Assembly (NCBI RefSeq): GCF_020215645.1 | Contig: NZ_CP084058.1 | Location: 8,122,001-8,186,000, forward strand | Reading direction: 5' to 3' | DNA length: 64,000 nt | Source: Nonomuraea gerenzanensis | GTDB lineage: Bacteria; Actinomycetota; Actinomycetes; Streptosporangiales; Streptosporangiaceae | Shown here: in pieces, positions 7,910 to 16,170 of the stretch | How positions within the stretch are numbered: position 1 is the stretch's first letter | How the letters are laid out: the number at the start of each line of letters is the position of its first letter | The notes under the pieces: generated by a model | The model's input: the letters and a program-made list of their open reading frames with translations, nothing else | What the model was told of the DNA's origin: nothing | Databases searched by the model: none | Translations under genes and position numbers: made by a program

Positions 7910-8920
7910 TCAGTCTCCTCCTGTGGATGCCAGTGCGATGAGCCTGGCTGCTTTGAGCTCGGTCTCGAACCATTCGCGCCGGGGGTCGCTGCCCCAGGTG
8001 ATGCCCGCTCCCGTGCCGAACCGGATCTCGCTGCCGGAGATCCAGAATGTTCTGATGCCTACGGCCAGCGCCGCCCTGCCTCGGTCGGCGTCGACCCAGC
8101 CCACGGCCCCACAGTACGGGCCGCGCGGGGCTGGTTCGAGCTCATTGATGATGCGCAGAGCGGACGATTTCGGCGCACCCGTGACGGATCCGGGCGGGAA
8201 AGTCGCCGCGAACAGCTCGGGCCAGCCCGCCCCCGGCGCCAGCCGGGCGCGCACGGTGGAGACGAGGTGGACGAGCCCGGGGTGCTCCTCGACCGCGCAC
8301 AGCGACGGCACCTCGACCGAGCCGACGGCGGCCACCCTGCCGAGGTCGTTCCGGACGAGGTCGACGATCATGACGTTCTCGGCGTAGTCCTTCTCCAGCA
8401 GGTCGCCGGCGGTCGCGCCGGTGCCCTTGATGGGCCTGGACTCCACGACGTCGCCGTCACGTGACAGGTAGAGCTCGGGCGAGGCGGACACCACGCTCAG
8501 GCCGGGGACGTCGATGACCGCGGCGTACGGGGCGGGGTTGCCCGCCGCGAGCCTGGCCGCCAGGGCGAGCGGGTCGGCATCGGGCGGCACGGGGGCGGTC
8601 AGGATGCGGCACAGGTTCGCCTGGTAGACCTCGCCCCGCTCGATGTAGTCGCGGATGACCCGCACGCCGCGCTCGTACGCGGCCTGGTCGAGCGAGCTGT
8701 GCCACTGGCCGGGGCGGGGCCCGTGCCAGGGACCGGCGGACGCGGGCAGGGGCGACCTGCGCACCCGGTCGAACCGGGCGCACGTCACCTTGCCCTCGTA
8801 GTCGACCACGACGGCCCACCAGCCCTCTCCGTCGAGCGCGGCGAGGTCCGAGGTCACGTCGCGCAACCCGCTGGCGAGAAAGCCGCCTAAGTGGGCGAAT
8901 CCGTCGTACACACCTCCCAT
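7910..8920 (-). CDS. pabB: Aminodeoxychorismate synthase component I
   Basis: 336 residues from the ATG at 8920 (MGGVYDGFAHLGG). The frame is open to 9160, but that stretch overlaps the LysR gene in another frame and reads as non-protein. PabB adds ammonia to chorismate. Chorismate-binding features: GEVYQANLCRI, SASPELYLSR, the PIKGT motif whose lysine is typical of aminodeoxychorismate synthases, VDLVRNDLGRV, PPGSVTGAPKSSALRIIN and RGPYCGAVGW. The N-terminal tryptophan-binding-like part is short compared with classical PabB. The glutaminase subunit PabA is not here. The start overlaps the end of the upstream lysR gene by 34 bp and the stop touches the pabC start. Confidence 0.88.
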   Translation of the reverse strand: MGGVYDGFAHLGGFLASGLRDVTSDLAALDGEGWWAVVVDYEGKVTCARFDRVRRSPLPASAGPWHGPRPGQWHSSLDQAAYERGVRVIRDYIERGEVYQANLCRILTAPVPPDADPLALAARLAAGNPAPYAAVIDVPGLSVVSASPELYLSRDGDVVESRPIKGTGATAGDLLEKDYAENVMIVDLVRNDLGRVAAVGSVEVPSLCAVEEHPGLVHLVSTVRARLAPGAGWPELFAATFPPGSVTGAPKSSALRIINELEPAPRGPYCGAVGWVDADRGRAALAVGIRTFWISGSEIRFGTGAGITWGSDPRREWFETELKAARLIALASTGGD

Positions 8921-9804
8921 TCTCCCAGCATCTCGACCAGCTCCAGCGCGGCGGGCAGTGGCGACTCGGGCAGGGCCGCGTAGACCTGGCGTGCGGGTGT
9001 CGTACCCCTGAGCGGTCTGAGCACCAGATCCGCCGGTACGGCCCGCGCCGCCAGCTCCGGCACCAGCGTCACCCCGAGCCCCGCCGCGACGAACCCGAAC
9101 TTCCCCGACCATTCCGCCACCCGGGGCCCGCCGCGCGGCGTGAACCCGGCCGCCGCGCACGCCGTCACCAGCAGCGTCGGCTGGCCGCGCGGGGCGGCCT
9201 CGATCCAGCTCTCTCCCGCCAGGTCGCGCAGGTCCACGTCGGGCTCGCCGGCCAGCCGGTGGTGCGCGGGCAGCGCGACCAGCAGCCGGTCCTCGCGCAG
9301 CGGCACCGTGCGCGCCCCCTCCCCCGGCAGCCCCGCCGGGTAGTCGCTGATCACGGCCACGTCGAGCGCGCCCGAGTGCAGCAGCTCCATCAGCCGGGCG
9401 CTGAGCCCTTCGGTCAGCCGCAGCTCGACGCCGGGCCGCCGCGCCAGGAACCGTTTCAGCGTGCCCGGCAGCAGGTCGATGTTGGCCGTGGCGAACGAGC
9501 CCACCCGCAGGATCCCCCCGTGCCCCCGGTGGATGGCGGCCAGTTCCTCGCCCGCCCGGTCGAGCCGGTCGAGCACGGCGACGGCGTGCCGGTGCAGGGC
9601 CGCGCCCGCCGGTGTGAGCCGCACGCCGCGCGCCAGCCGCTCGAACAGCGGCCCGCCCGCGGCGCGTTCGAGCGCGGCGACGCGGCGGGAGACCGCCGAC
9701 TGGGTGTAGCCGAGCAGCTCGGCGGCGGCCGTGAACGAGCCGCTCCTGGCGACCTCGTCGAAGAGCCGCAGCGCGCCGGTGTCGAAGGCATTCGTGTCAG
9801 GCAT
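8887..9804 (-). CDS. LysR-family transcriptional regulator
   Basis: 305 residues from ATG 9804 (MPDTNAFDTG); an in-frame ATG at 9813 would add three residues. The N-terminal winged helix-turn-helix is typical: LRLFDEVARSGSFTAAAELLGYTQSAVSRRVAALERAAGGPLFERLARGV. A periplasmic-binding-like effector domain follows (LRVGSFATANIDLLPGTLKRF and onward). It is upstream of and overlaps pabB, and diverges from the dehydrogenase-RidA gene at 9854. A dyad at 9831-9853 lies directly before that gene, so the divergent gene is a likely target; the pab genes may simply be co-transcribed with it. Confidence 0.93.
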   Translation of the reverse strand: MPDTNAFDTGALRLFDEVARSGSFTAAAELLGYTQSAVSRRVAALERAAGGPLFERLARGVRLTPAGAALHRHAVAVLDRLDRAGEELAAIHRGHGGILRVGSFATANIDLLPGTLKRFLARRPGVELRLTEGLSARLMELLHSGALDVAVISDYPAGLPGEGARTVPLREDRLLVALPAHHRLAGEPDVDLRDLAGESWIEAAPRGQPTLLVTACAAAGFTPRGGPRVAEWSGKFGFVAAGLGVTLVPELAARAVPADLVLRPLRGTTPARQVYAALPESPLPAALELVEMLGEWEVCTTDSPT

Positions 9805-9830
9805 GGCTGCCATGCAATCTAGTCGGTGGT

Positions 9831-9853
9831 GGAATACCTCGCCAAGGTGTTCC
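9831..9853. promoter_or_regulatory. Dyad, candidate LysR operator
   Basis: GGAATACCT, five bases, AGGTGTTCC: a 9-bp inverted repeat with one mismatch, ending at the base before the ATG at 9854 in the short gap shared with the divergent lysR gene. LysR regulators usually bind such interrupted dyads in the shared promoter region. Confidence 0.5.
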
Positions 9854-11035
9854 ATGAGGCGCGTGACTGCTCTTCTCGCAAAGATTGCCTTTCTCGGACA
9901 GGGACGCATGGGCGTCCCGATGGCCCGGCGGCTCGTCGAGGCCGGGCACGAGGTGACGACGTGGCGGCGCTCCGACGGCGTGCCGGTGGCGACGGCGGTG
10001 GACGGCGCGGACCTGGTCATCACGATGCTCAGCGATCCGGCCGCCGTGCGCGAGGTGCTGACGGCGGCGCTGCCGGGGCTGCGGCCGGGGGTGACGGTCG
10101 TGGAGATGTCCACGATCGGCCCCGAGGCGGTGCGCGGCCTGCGCGCGCTGCTCCCCGCCGAGGTCGGCCTGGTGGACGCGCCGGTGCTGGGCAGCGTGGG
10201 CCCCGCCGCCGACGGCACGCTGACCGTGCTGGCCGGTGGCGAGGTGACGGGGTGCCGTGAGGTGCTGTCGGTGTTCGGGCGGGTGCGCGAGTGCGGGCCG
10301 CCCGGGGCCGGCGCCGCCATGAAGCTCGCCGTGATGAACGCGCTGGTGCCCGCCCAGGTGCTGCTGGCCGAGACCTTCGCGTACGCCGGGGCGCACGGCG
10401 TGGACCGGGACGCGCTGACCGAGGTGCTGTCGGGCACCCCGCTGGGCACGCTGGCCGAGCGGCTGCGGGTGCCTGCGGAGCAGACCCGCTACTCGCTGGC
10501 CCACGCCGCCAAGGACCTGGAGCTGGGAACGTGGGACGGAGCGACGCTGGCCACGGCGGCGCGGGCGCGGTTGCAGGAGGCGCGGGCGGCGGGGCTCGGC
10601 GAGCGCGACCTGACCGCGATCGCCGGGCACGTGGGCGGCGGCGCCTCCCGGGCCGTGCCGCTCAACCCCGCCACGGTGCCCGCCACGAACGGCATGTACT
10701 CCCACGCCGTCCGCGTGGGAGACATGCTCTACGTCTCCGGCCAGGCCGCCTTCGACGAGCAGGGCGACCTCGTGGGCGAGGGCTCCATGGAGGCCCAGGC
10801 CGAGCACGTCTTCCAGGTCATCTCGCGGATCCTGGCCGATCAGGGCGCGACGTTCGAGGACATCGCGTTCATGCGGACGTATCTGACGAACATGGACGAT
10901 CGGGTCGCGTACGGGCGGGTGCGCAGGAAGTACATCACCGGCACGCCCCCGGCCAGCACGACCGTCGAGGTGTCGAGGCTGTTCATGCCGGGGCTGCTGC
11001 TGGAGGTGGACCTGATCGTCGCGCTGCGAGCCTAG
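9854..11035 (+). CDS. NAD(P)-binding beta-hydroxyacid dehydrogenase family protein fused to a RidA domain
   Basis: 393 residues from ATG 9854 (GTG 9863 also possible). Residues about 10-265 form a 6-phosphogluconate/3-hydroxyisobutyrate dehydrogenase-type reductase: Rossmann motif FLGQGRMGVPMARRL, the MSTIGPE segment, DAPVLGSVGPAADGTLTVLAGG and the catalytic-lysine helix (AAMKLAVMNAL). Residues about 275-393 are a RidA/YjgF domain: YSHAVRVGDMLYVSGQAAFD, VFQVISRILADQG, TVEVSRLF. RidA proteins hydrolyse reactive enamines/imines, but the arginine of the canonical PARSxVEV motif is Ser here (PASTTVEV), so deaminase activity is doubtful. There is no stop or frame change between the halves. Its stop codon overlaps that of hutH, and a LysR gene is divergent. 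Confidence 0.85.
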   Translation: MRRVTALLAKIAFLGQGRMGVPMARRLVEAGHEVTTWRRSDGVPVATAVDGADLVITMLSDPAAVREVLTAALPGLRPGVTVVEMSTIGPEAVRGLRALLPAEVGLVDAPVLGSVGPAADGTLTVLAGGEVTGCREVLSVFGRVRECGPPGAGAAMKLAVMNALVPAQVLLAETFAYAGAHGVDRDALTEVLSGTPLGTLAERLRVPAEQTRYSLAHAAKDLELGTWDGATLATAARARLQEARAAGLGERDLTAIAGHVGGGASRAVPLNPATVPATNGMYSHAVRVGDMLYVSGQAAFDEQGDLVGEGSMEAQAEHVFQVISRILADQGATFEDIAFMRTYLTNMDDRVAYGRVRRKYITGTPPASTTVEVSRLFMPGLLLEVDLIVALRA

Positions 11036-12582
11036 GCGAGGGGGCCGGTGACCGTCTCCGCCGCCGCGACCACGCCGCCCTCGGCCACCAGGCGTACGGC
11101 GGAGTCGATCTCCGGCGCCAGGAAGCGGTCGGGGCCCGGCGCGGGCACGGTCTCGCGCAGCGCCCTGAGCACGGCCGCCGTGGCGGGCGCGGGCTCCAGC
11201 GGGGCGCGCAGGTCGAGGGCGCGGGCGGCGGTGAGCACCTCGACGGCCAGCACCCGGGTGAGCCCGTCGACGGACTTGCGCAGCTTTCGGGCCGCCGACC
11301 AGCCCATGGAGACGTGGTCCTCCTGCATGGCGGAGGACGGGATGGAGTCCACGCTGGCGGGCACGGCCAGGCGCTTCAGCTCCGAGACGATGGCCGCCTG
11401 GGTGTACTGGGCGATCATGTGGCCGGAGTCCACGCCGGGGTCGTCGGCCAGGAAGGCGGGCAGCCCGTGGTTGCGGGCCACGTCCAGGAAGCGGTCGGTG
11501 CGCCGCTCGGACATCGAGGCCAGGTCGGCGGCCACGACCGCGAGGAAGTCCAGCACGTACGCCAGGGGCGCGCCGTGGAAGTTGCCGTTCGACTCCACGC
11601 GCCCGTCGGCCAGCACGGCCGGGTTGTCGATGGCGCTGGCCAGCTCCCGCCCGGCCACGGTGGCGGCGTGCGCGATCGTGTCGCGGGCGGCGCCGGCGAC
11701 CTGGGGCGCGCAGCGCAGCGAGTAGGCGTCCTGGACGCGGGTGCAGGCCGCCGGGTCGCGGTGGCTGGCCATGATCCCGGAGTCGCGCAGCACCTTCGTC
11801 ATGTTCGCGGCGGACAGCGCCTGGCCCGGGTGCGGCCGCAGCGCCTGCAGCTCGGGGGCGAACACGCGGTCGGTGCCGAGCAGCGCCTCCACGCTCATCG
11901 CGGCGCTCACGTCGGCGGTCCTGACGAGCCTGGTGAGGTCGTCGATGGCCAGGATCAGCATGCCGAGCATGCCGTCCGTGCCGTTGATCAGCGCCAGGCC
12001 CTCCTTGGCGGCCAGCTCGACCGGGTCGATTTTGGCCTGCTTGAGCGCCTCGGCCGCCGGCTGCACGGTGCCGGAGGCGTCCCGTACGACGCCCTCGCCC
12101 ATGAGGGTGAGCGCCACGTGGGCCAGCGGCGCCAGGTCGCCCGAGCAGCCGAGGCTGCCGTACTCGTGCACGATCGGGGTGATGCCCGCGCTGATCAGCG
12201 CGGCGAGGGTCTTGGCCGTGGTCGGCCTGATGCCGGTGTGGCCGGTCGCGAGCGTGCTGAGCCGCAGCAGCATCAGCGCGCGCACCACCTCGGTCTCCAC
12301 CTCGGGGCCGCTGCCCGCCGCGTGCGAGCGCACCAGCGAGCGCTGGAGCTGGGCGCGCAGCGCCGGGTCGATGTGCCGCGTGGCCAGCGCGCCGAACCCG
12401 GTCGAGATGCCGTACGCCGGCACCGGGCTCTCGGCCAGCTCGTTGACCCGCTGGCGGGCCGCCGCGATGGCGGCGATGGCGTCGTCGGTGAGCTGGACGG
12501 GGGCTCCGTGGCGGGCCACCCTGATGACGTCGTCGAAGGTCAGTGGCTCCGGACCGACGTTCACGACTCCGTTGTCGCGCAT
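11032..12582 (-). CDS. hutH: Histidine ammonia-lyase
   Basis: 516 residues, normal length. HutH removes ammonia from L-histidine to give urocanate, using a methylidene-imidazolone (MIO) cofactor built from a Ala-Ser-Gly triad in textbook enzymes. Here the triad is Cys146-Ser147-Gly148 in GSLGCSGDLAPLAH; the serine that becomes the cofactor is kept. Other family landmarks: YGISTGFG near residue 57, LINGTDGMLGM, QDAYSLRCAPQV, ESNGNFHGAPLAY and SSAMQEDHVSMGW. Other hut genes are absent, so the pathway is split or the enzyme works alone. The stop codon interlocks with that of the converging dehydrogenase-RidA gene in a CTAG. Confidence 0.95.
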   Translation of the reverse strand: MRDNGVVNVGPEPLTFDDVIRVARHGAPVQLTDDAIAAIAAARQRVNELAESPVPAYGISTGFGALATRHIDPALRAQLQRSLVRSHAAGSGPEVETEVVRALMLLRLSTLATGHTGIRPTTAKTLAALISAGITPIVHEYGSLGCSGDLAPLAHVALTLMGEGVVRDASGTVQPAAEALKQAKIDPVELAAKEGLALINGTDGMLGMLILAIDDLTRLVRTADVSAAMSVEALLGTDRVFAPELQALRPHPGQALSAANMTKVLRDSGIMASHRDPAACTRVQDAYSLRCAPQVAGAARDTIAHAATVAGRELASAIDNPAVLADGRVESNGNFHGAPLAYVLDFLAVVAADLASMSERRTDRFLDVARNHGLPAFLADDPGVDSGHMIAQYTQAAIVSELKRLAVPASVDSIPSSAMQEDHVSMGWSAARKLRKSVDGLTRVLAVEVLTAARALDLRAPLEPAPATAAVLRALRETVPAPGPDRFLAPEIDSAVRLVAEGGVVAAAETVTGPLA

Positions 12583-12598
12583 GGTGCGTCTCTCTCGT

Positions 12599-13306
12599 TC
12601 AGGTAACCGGCGTAACCGATGTTAGCCCCTTACCGGAGAACAGTTCCGCCAGCCCCTCCCTGCCCTCGTCGGTGAGGACCACCGCCCTGGGCACGCTCCC
12701 CCTCCGGTACCAGCCGCGTTCGAACAGCACCTCCGTGATCGCCGCCCCGAGCGCGCCGCCGAGGTGCGCCCGGCGCTCGGTCCAGTCAAGGCACTCGGGC
12801 GCGAAGCGCCGCCTGGACCGGCGCGCGCCCGCCACGTCCACACCGAGCCGCGACAGCAACCGCTCCCCCGCCTGCGTCACGTCGTGGCCGTCGTAGTAGC
12901 CGCCCTCCTTGAGCCGGTCGAGCAGCCCGACCCCGGCCCGCCCGGCGAGGTGGTCGTAGCAGGTGCGGGCCTCCTCCAGCTGCCTGGCCTGCCGCGACTG
13001 GCGCAGGGAGCGCACCGGCGGGCGGGCGCTGATCCGCGCCAGCACCTCCAGCACCTCGGCGATCTCGTGCCCGGCCAGGCGGTAGTAGCGGTGGCGGCCC
13101 TGGCGCACGACGTCCACCAGCCCGCCGTCGAGCAGCTTGGCCAGGTGGGCGCTCGCGGTGGCGGCGCTGACCCCGGACATCCTGGCCAGCTCCCCCGCCG
13201 CCAGCGCCCGCCCGCCGAGCAGCGCCGTCAGGATCGCGGCCCGGGTGGGGTCGGCGATCAGCGCGGCGACGGGAGCGATGTCGGCGTCCCTGGCGATGTG
13301 TTCCAT
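12599..13306 (-). CDS. ArsR-family winged-helix regulator
   Basis: 235 residues. Residues about 8-85 are an ArsR/SmtB winged helix: VAALIADPTRAAILTALLGG, ELARMSGVSAATASAHLAKLLDGGLV, RHRYYRLAG. The rest, about 150 residues, has no metal-binding cysteine pattern and contains an Arg-rich segment and a C-terminal helical domain (RRAHLGGALGAAITEVLFERGWY). Longer ArsR proteins of this shape often respond to something other than metals. It lies 16 bp upstream of hutH on the same strand, so co-transcription with hutH is possible. A 10-bp dyad lies just before its start. Confidence 0.9.
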   Translation of the reverse strand: MEHIARDADIAPVAALIADPTRAAILTALLGGRALAAGELARMSGVSAATASAHLAKLLDGGLVDVVRQGRHRYYRLAGHEIAEVLEVLARISARPPVRSLRQSRQARQLEEARTCYDHLAGRAGVGLLDRLKEGGYYDGHDVTQAGERLLSRLGVDVAGARRSRRRFAPECLDWTERRAHLGGALGAAITEVLFERGWYRRGSVPRAVVLTDEGREGLAELFSGKGLTSVTPVT

Positions 13307-13327
13307 GCCTGTGACGCTAGTACGGCG

Positions 13328-13351
13328 ACCTTTCGACGGGCGTCGAAGGGT
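13328..13351. promoter_or_regulatory. Dyad upstream of the ArsR gene
   Basis: ACCTTTCGAC, four bases, GTCGAAGGGT: 10-bp arms with one mismatch, between the hemerythrin stop and the ArsR start. It can be the regulator's own operator or a hairpin terminator for hemerythrin. Distance to the ArsR start (about 22 bp) favours an operator. Confidence 0.5.
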
Positions 13352-13902
13352 CAGCGTTTGCCGAGCGCCTTCCTGATCAGGTCGCGGGCCCGGTCCATGA
13401 CCACGAGCGGCGGGCCCATGAGCAGGTTCCTGGTCGCGGACTCCGTGCCGGGGTGCGGGCGGGTCGGCGCGAGCGTCTCGGCCGCGCGTACCGCCGCCGC
13501 CATCGCCCGCCGCTCCGCGACGGAGGTCTGCGCGCGCAGCCGGGCGAACTCGTAGCGCTCCTCGCTGCGGGCGTGCGCGGACACGGCGGTACGCAGCGCC
13601 GCCAGGCCGTCCCAGAACTGGGGGTGGTCCACGCCGCTCCTGTGCAGGTCGAGCAGGAGGCGCTTGGCCCTGTTCTCCTCGGTCAGCCGGTCCGCCACCA
13701 CGCCCCGGCCGTTGTCGAGCTTTCTGCGCGCGTACGGGTGGACGATCTCCTCCTCGGCCGTCTCGTGCACGGACAACATGCGCGTCAGCCGGTCGAAGGC
13801 CGCCTCCACCTTGTCCGGAGGCGCCTGCTCCACCTCGTCGAACAGATCCCTGATCCGGCCGTGCTGGGCCATCAGGAGCTCGATGACATCTTGTTCAGCC
13901 AC
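13351..13902 (-). CDS. Hemerythrin HHE cation-binding protein
   Basis: 183 residues from the GTG at 13902 (VAEQDVIELLM); the open frame extends to 14019, but the added residues do not belong to the domain. The four-helix HHE domain has the expected iron ligands: LLMAQHGRIRDLFDEVE, LSVHETAEEEIVHPYAR with its HxxxE, and VSAHARSEERYEF. Hemerythrin-like proteins bind a di-iron centre and take part in oxygen, nitric oxide or peroxide sensing or storage. The C-terminal 40 residues are basic and outside the domain. It is divergent from a ferritin-like gene at 14004, so two non-haem iron proteins share a promoter region. Confidence 0.88.
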   Translation of the reverse strand: MAEQDVIELLMAQHGRIRDLFDEVEQAPPDKVEAAFDRLTRMLSVHETAEEEIVHPYARRKLDNGRGVVADRLTEENRAKRLLLDLHRSGVDHPQFWDGLAALRTAVSAHARSEERYEFARLRAQTSVAERRAMAAAVRAAETLAPTRPHPGTESATRNLLMGPPLVVMDRARDLIRKALGKR

Positions 13903-14003
13903 GTCAGCGCCCGTACCCCGGCCCGCCCCCGGCACGCGCCGCGTTACCGAACCAGGACCGAACGCGGAGGTTGCCCGTATGTGCCCCGGGTACGCGCAGC
14001 GAC

Positions 14004-15203
14004 ATGGCCTTCGACCCACTCCAGCAGCGGGGCATCCCGCTGGACGAGCAGCTGCGCGACTGGCGGGAGCTGAACGTCACGCCGATCGACCCGGACCACG
14101 CCGACCCGTACACGCGGTGCCGGATCATCACCATGAACGGCATCGAGACCGAGGCGATCCTGTTCAGCCACCAGCTCGCCCGGCACTGCCCGGACCCGGA
14201 GATCAAGCAGCGGCTCGCCCGCGTGCGTTACATCGAGGCCCAGCAGCAGAAGACGGTGAACTGGCTGCTGCCGGGGTCGTCGTCGGTGCTGGAGACGACG
14301 ATCGCCTACGAGCAGGTGGCGGTGGACCTGACCGCCTGGGTGGCGCGGATGGAGCCGGACTCCTACCTGCGCCAGGCCTACCAGTTCGGCGTCCTGGAGG
14401 ACTTCGACCATCTCTACCGCTACGCCAACCTCTACGAGATGATCGAGCACCGCAAGGCCGAGAAGATCGTGGACGGGCTGACCGAGGTGATGCCGGGCCG
14501 GCCCACGTACCTGCACCACCGCGATCCCCTCGACAACGTGCGCCAGCCCTACGACCGCAGCGTCACCGAGCCGCTGTCCCGGCTGCACGCCCTGACGATC
14601 ATGTCGGCCGAGCAGCAGACCATGAACTTCTACATGAACGTCGGCCCGACGTACATGGAGCCGATCGCCCGGCAGCTCTACCAGGAGATCGGCATGGTCG
14701 AGGAGGAGCACGTCACCCACTACGAGTCACTGGTCGACCCGGGCGAGAGCCTGTGGGAGCAGCTGCTCAACCACGAGTACAACGAGTGCTACCTCTACTA
14801 CTCCTTCATGGAGACCGAGTCCGACCCCAAGGTGAGGAACATCTGGGAGCTGCACCTGAACATGGAGCTGGAGCACCTGCGGCTGGCGGCCGAGCTGTTC
14901 CAGCGGTTCGACGGGCGCGATCCCGACCAGGTGCTCGCTCCCGCGCTGCCGCCGCCGGTGACGTTCGAGCCGAACAAGGGGTACATCCGGGAGCTGCTCG
15001 CCACCCAAATCGACTGCACCACCCTGGGCACGGGGTACGTCAAGGAGGCGCACGAGCGCTTCACCCGCATGCAGGAGGCTGTGATGGCCGGGGAGAAGCC
15101 GGCGTCCGAGCGGGTCATCGACGACAACCGGGCGATCTCCGGGCGCGAGTACCGGCTGGAGACGGAGGGGCCGCATCCGGCCGGTCTCCAGCTCAGCCGC
15201 TGA
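14004..15203 (+). CDS. Ferritin-like (di-iron-type) protein of unknown function
   Basis: 399 residues from ATG (MAFDPLQQRG). A frame extension to TTG 13971 exists but adds an unlikely N-terminus. The protein is helical and rich in Glu, His, Tyr and Met. Acidic/His pairs expected of carboxylate-bridged iron centres appear repeatedly: YIEAQQQKTVNWLL, LEDFDHLYRYANLYEMIEHRKAE, VEEEHVTHYESL, and ELHLNMELEHLRLAAELF. This suggests two ferritin-like four-helix bundles or one large one. I do not know a named family. Divergent from hemerythrin, so a role in iron or oxidative stress is a reasonable inference only. Confidence 0.72.
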   Translation: MAFDPLQQRGIPLDEQLRDWRELNVTPIDPDHADPYTRCRIITMNGIETEAILFSHQLARHCPDPEIKQRLARVRYIEAQQQKTVNWLLPGSSSVLETTIAYEQVAVDLTAWVARMEPDSYLRQAYQFGVLEDFDHLYRYANLYEMIEHRKAEKIVDGLTEVMPGRPTYLHHRDPLDNVRQPYDRSVTEPLSRLHALTIMSAEQQTMNFYMNVGPTYMEPIARQLYQEIGMVEEEHVTHYESLVDPGESLWEQLLNHEYNECYLYYSFMETESDPKVRNIWELHLNMELEHLRLAAELFQRFDGRDPDQVLAPALPPPVTFEPNKGYIRELLATQIDCTTLGTGYVKEAHERFTRMQEAVMAGEKPASERVIDDNRAISGREYRLETEGPHPAGLQLSR

Positions 15204-15271
15204 GCCGGAGGAGCCGCGTCCGGCGGGCCTGCGGCTCGGTCGCTGATCGCGGGCGGTTAGAGTGCGGCATC

Positions 15272-15997
15272 ATGACAACAGTCGCGCTCGTCACCGGCGC
15301 CTCGCGCGGCCTCGGGGCCGCCATCGCCCGCAGGCTGGCCGCCGACGGCCTGGCCGTGGCCGTCAACTACCGCTCCGACCGGGCCGGGGCCGAGCAGGTG
15401 GTGGATTCCGTCCGTACGGCGGGCGGGGTCGCGGAGGCGTTCGCCGCCGACATCACGGACGAGACCGCCGTCCAGACCCTGATCGCGACCGTCACCGAAC
15501 GGCTCGGCCCGGTCGGGGTGCTGGTGGCCAACGCGACCGGTCCGCAGCCGACCGCCCCGGTCGAGGACCTCACCTGGCAGGCGCACCTCGACCAGCTCAC
15601 GTTCTTCGTCAAGAGCCCGACGCTGCTCGTGCAGGCGGTGCTGCCCGGCATGCGCGAGCTGGGCGGCGGCCGCGTCATCCAGATCGGCTCCGACATCGTG
15701 GACCGCAAGCTGCCCGACACCTCCGCCTACACCGCCGCCAAGGCCGCCCAGCACGCCCTCACCGAGGTGTGGTCCAGGGAGCTGGGCCGCCACGGCATCA
15801 CGGTGAACGTGGTCGCGCCGGGCTGGATCCCGGTGGAGCGGCACGAGGGCCTGGACGAGAGCGCGTACCTGGAGGAGGTGCCGCTGAGGCGGATGGGCAC
15901 GCCGGAGGACGTGGCGGCGGCGGTGTCGTACCTCGCCTCCGAGGGCGGCGCGTTCGTCACCGGCCAGCGCGTCACCGTCAACGGCGGGCACACGTGA
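15272..15997 (+). CDS. Short-chain dehydrogenase/reductase (FabG-like)
   Basis: 241 residues, classical SDR length. Cofactor motif TGASRGLGAAIARRL at the N-terminus, the structural NAT segment in VLVANATGP (NAG in most relatives), the active-site Ser in QIGSDIVDRK, Tyr and Lys in YTAAKAAQ, then VNVVAPGWIP and the C-terminal YLASEGGAFVTGQ. An Arg after the second strand (NYRSDRAGAE) favours NADP(H). It resembles 3-oxoacyl-ACP reductase-type enzymes, but the substrate is open because no fatty-acid or polyketide genes are nearby. It follows the ferritin-like gene after 68 bp. Confidence 0.9.
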   Translation: MTTVALVTGASRGLGAAIARRLAADGLAVAVNYRSDRAGAEQVVDSVRTAGGVAEAFAADITDETAVQTLIATVTERLGPVGVLVANATGPQPTAPVEDLTWQAHLDQLTFFVKSPTLLVQAVLPGMRELGGGRVIQIGSDIVDRKLPDTSAYTAAKAAQHALTEVWSRELGRHGITVNVVAPGWIPVERHEGLDESAYLEEVPLRRMGTPEDVAAAVSYLASEGGAFVTGQRVTVNGGHT

Positions 15998-16018
15998 CCT
16001 GGGCGGGCGTATTCCAGT

Positions 16019-16047
16019 TTGGGTACTCGGCCAGGATTCGCTAGAGT
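16019..16047 (+). promoter_or_regulatory. Predicted promoter of the tRNA cluster
   Basis: TTGGGT, 17 bases, TAGAGT, placed so that transcription would start about 30 bases before tRNA-Gly. Fits the general vegetative sigma consensus. Confidence 0.5.
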
Positions 16048-16083
16048 TCTCTCGTCGCCCCGGGGTGCAGCCCAGGGGCGGAT

Positions 16084-16155
16084 GCGGAAGTGGCTCAGTG
16101 GTAGAGCATCACCTTGCCAAGGTGAGGGTCGCGGGTTCGAATCCCGTCTTCCGCT
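16084..16155 (+). tRNA. tRNA-Gly (anticodon GCC)
   Basis: Acceptor GCGGAAG pairs with CTTCCGC; D-arm GCTC/GAGC; anticodon stem CACC/GGTG around TTGCCAA (GCC); T-arm GCGGG/CCCGT region with TTCGAAT. Discriminator T; CCA is not encoded. First of three tRNAs in a row. Confidence 0.97.
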
Positions 16156-16170
16156 CGGAGCTTCCGGCTC

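Noticed and set aside
8921..9160. N-terminal extension of pabB
   Set aside because: Overlaps the LysR coding region and has no family similarity; MGGVYDGF is the natural start.
10291..12606. 771-residue plus-strand open frame
   Set aside because: Opposite-strand shadow of hutH and frame shadow of the fusion gene; Arg/Gly/His-rich composition typical of GC-rich antisense frames.
13664..15271. Long N-terminal extension of the SDR frame
   Set aside because: Runs through the ferritin-like gene in another frame; SDR homology begins at 15272.
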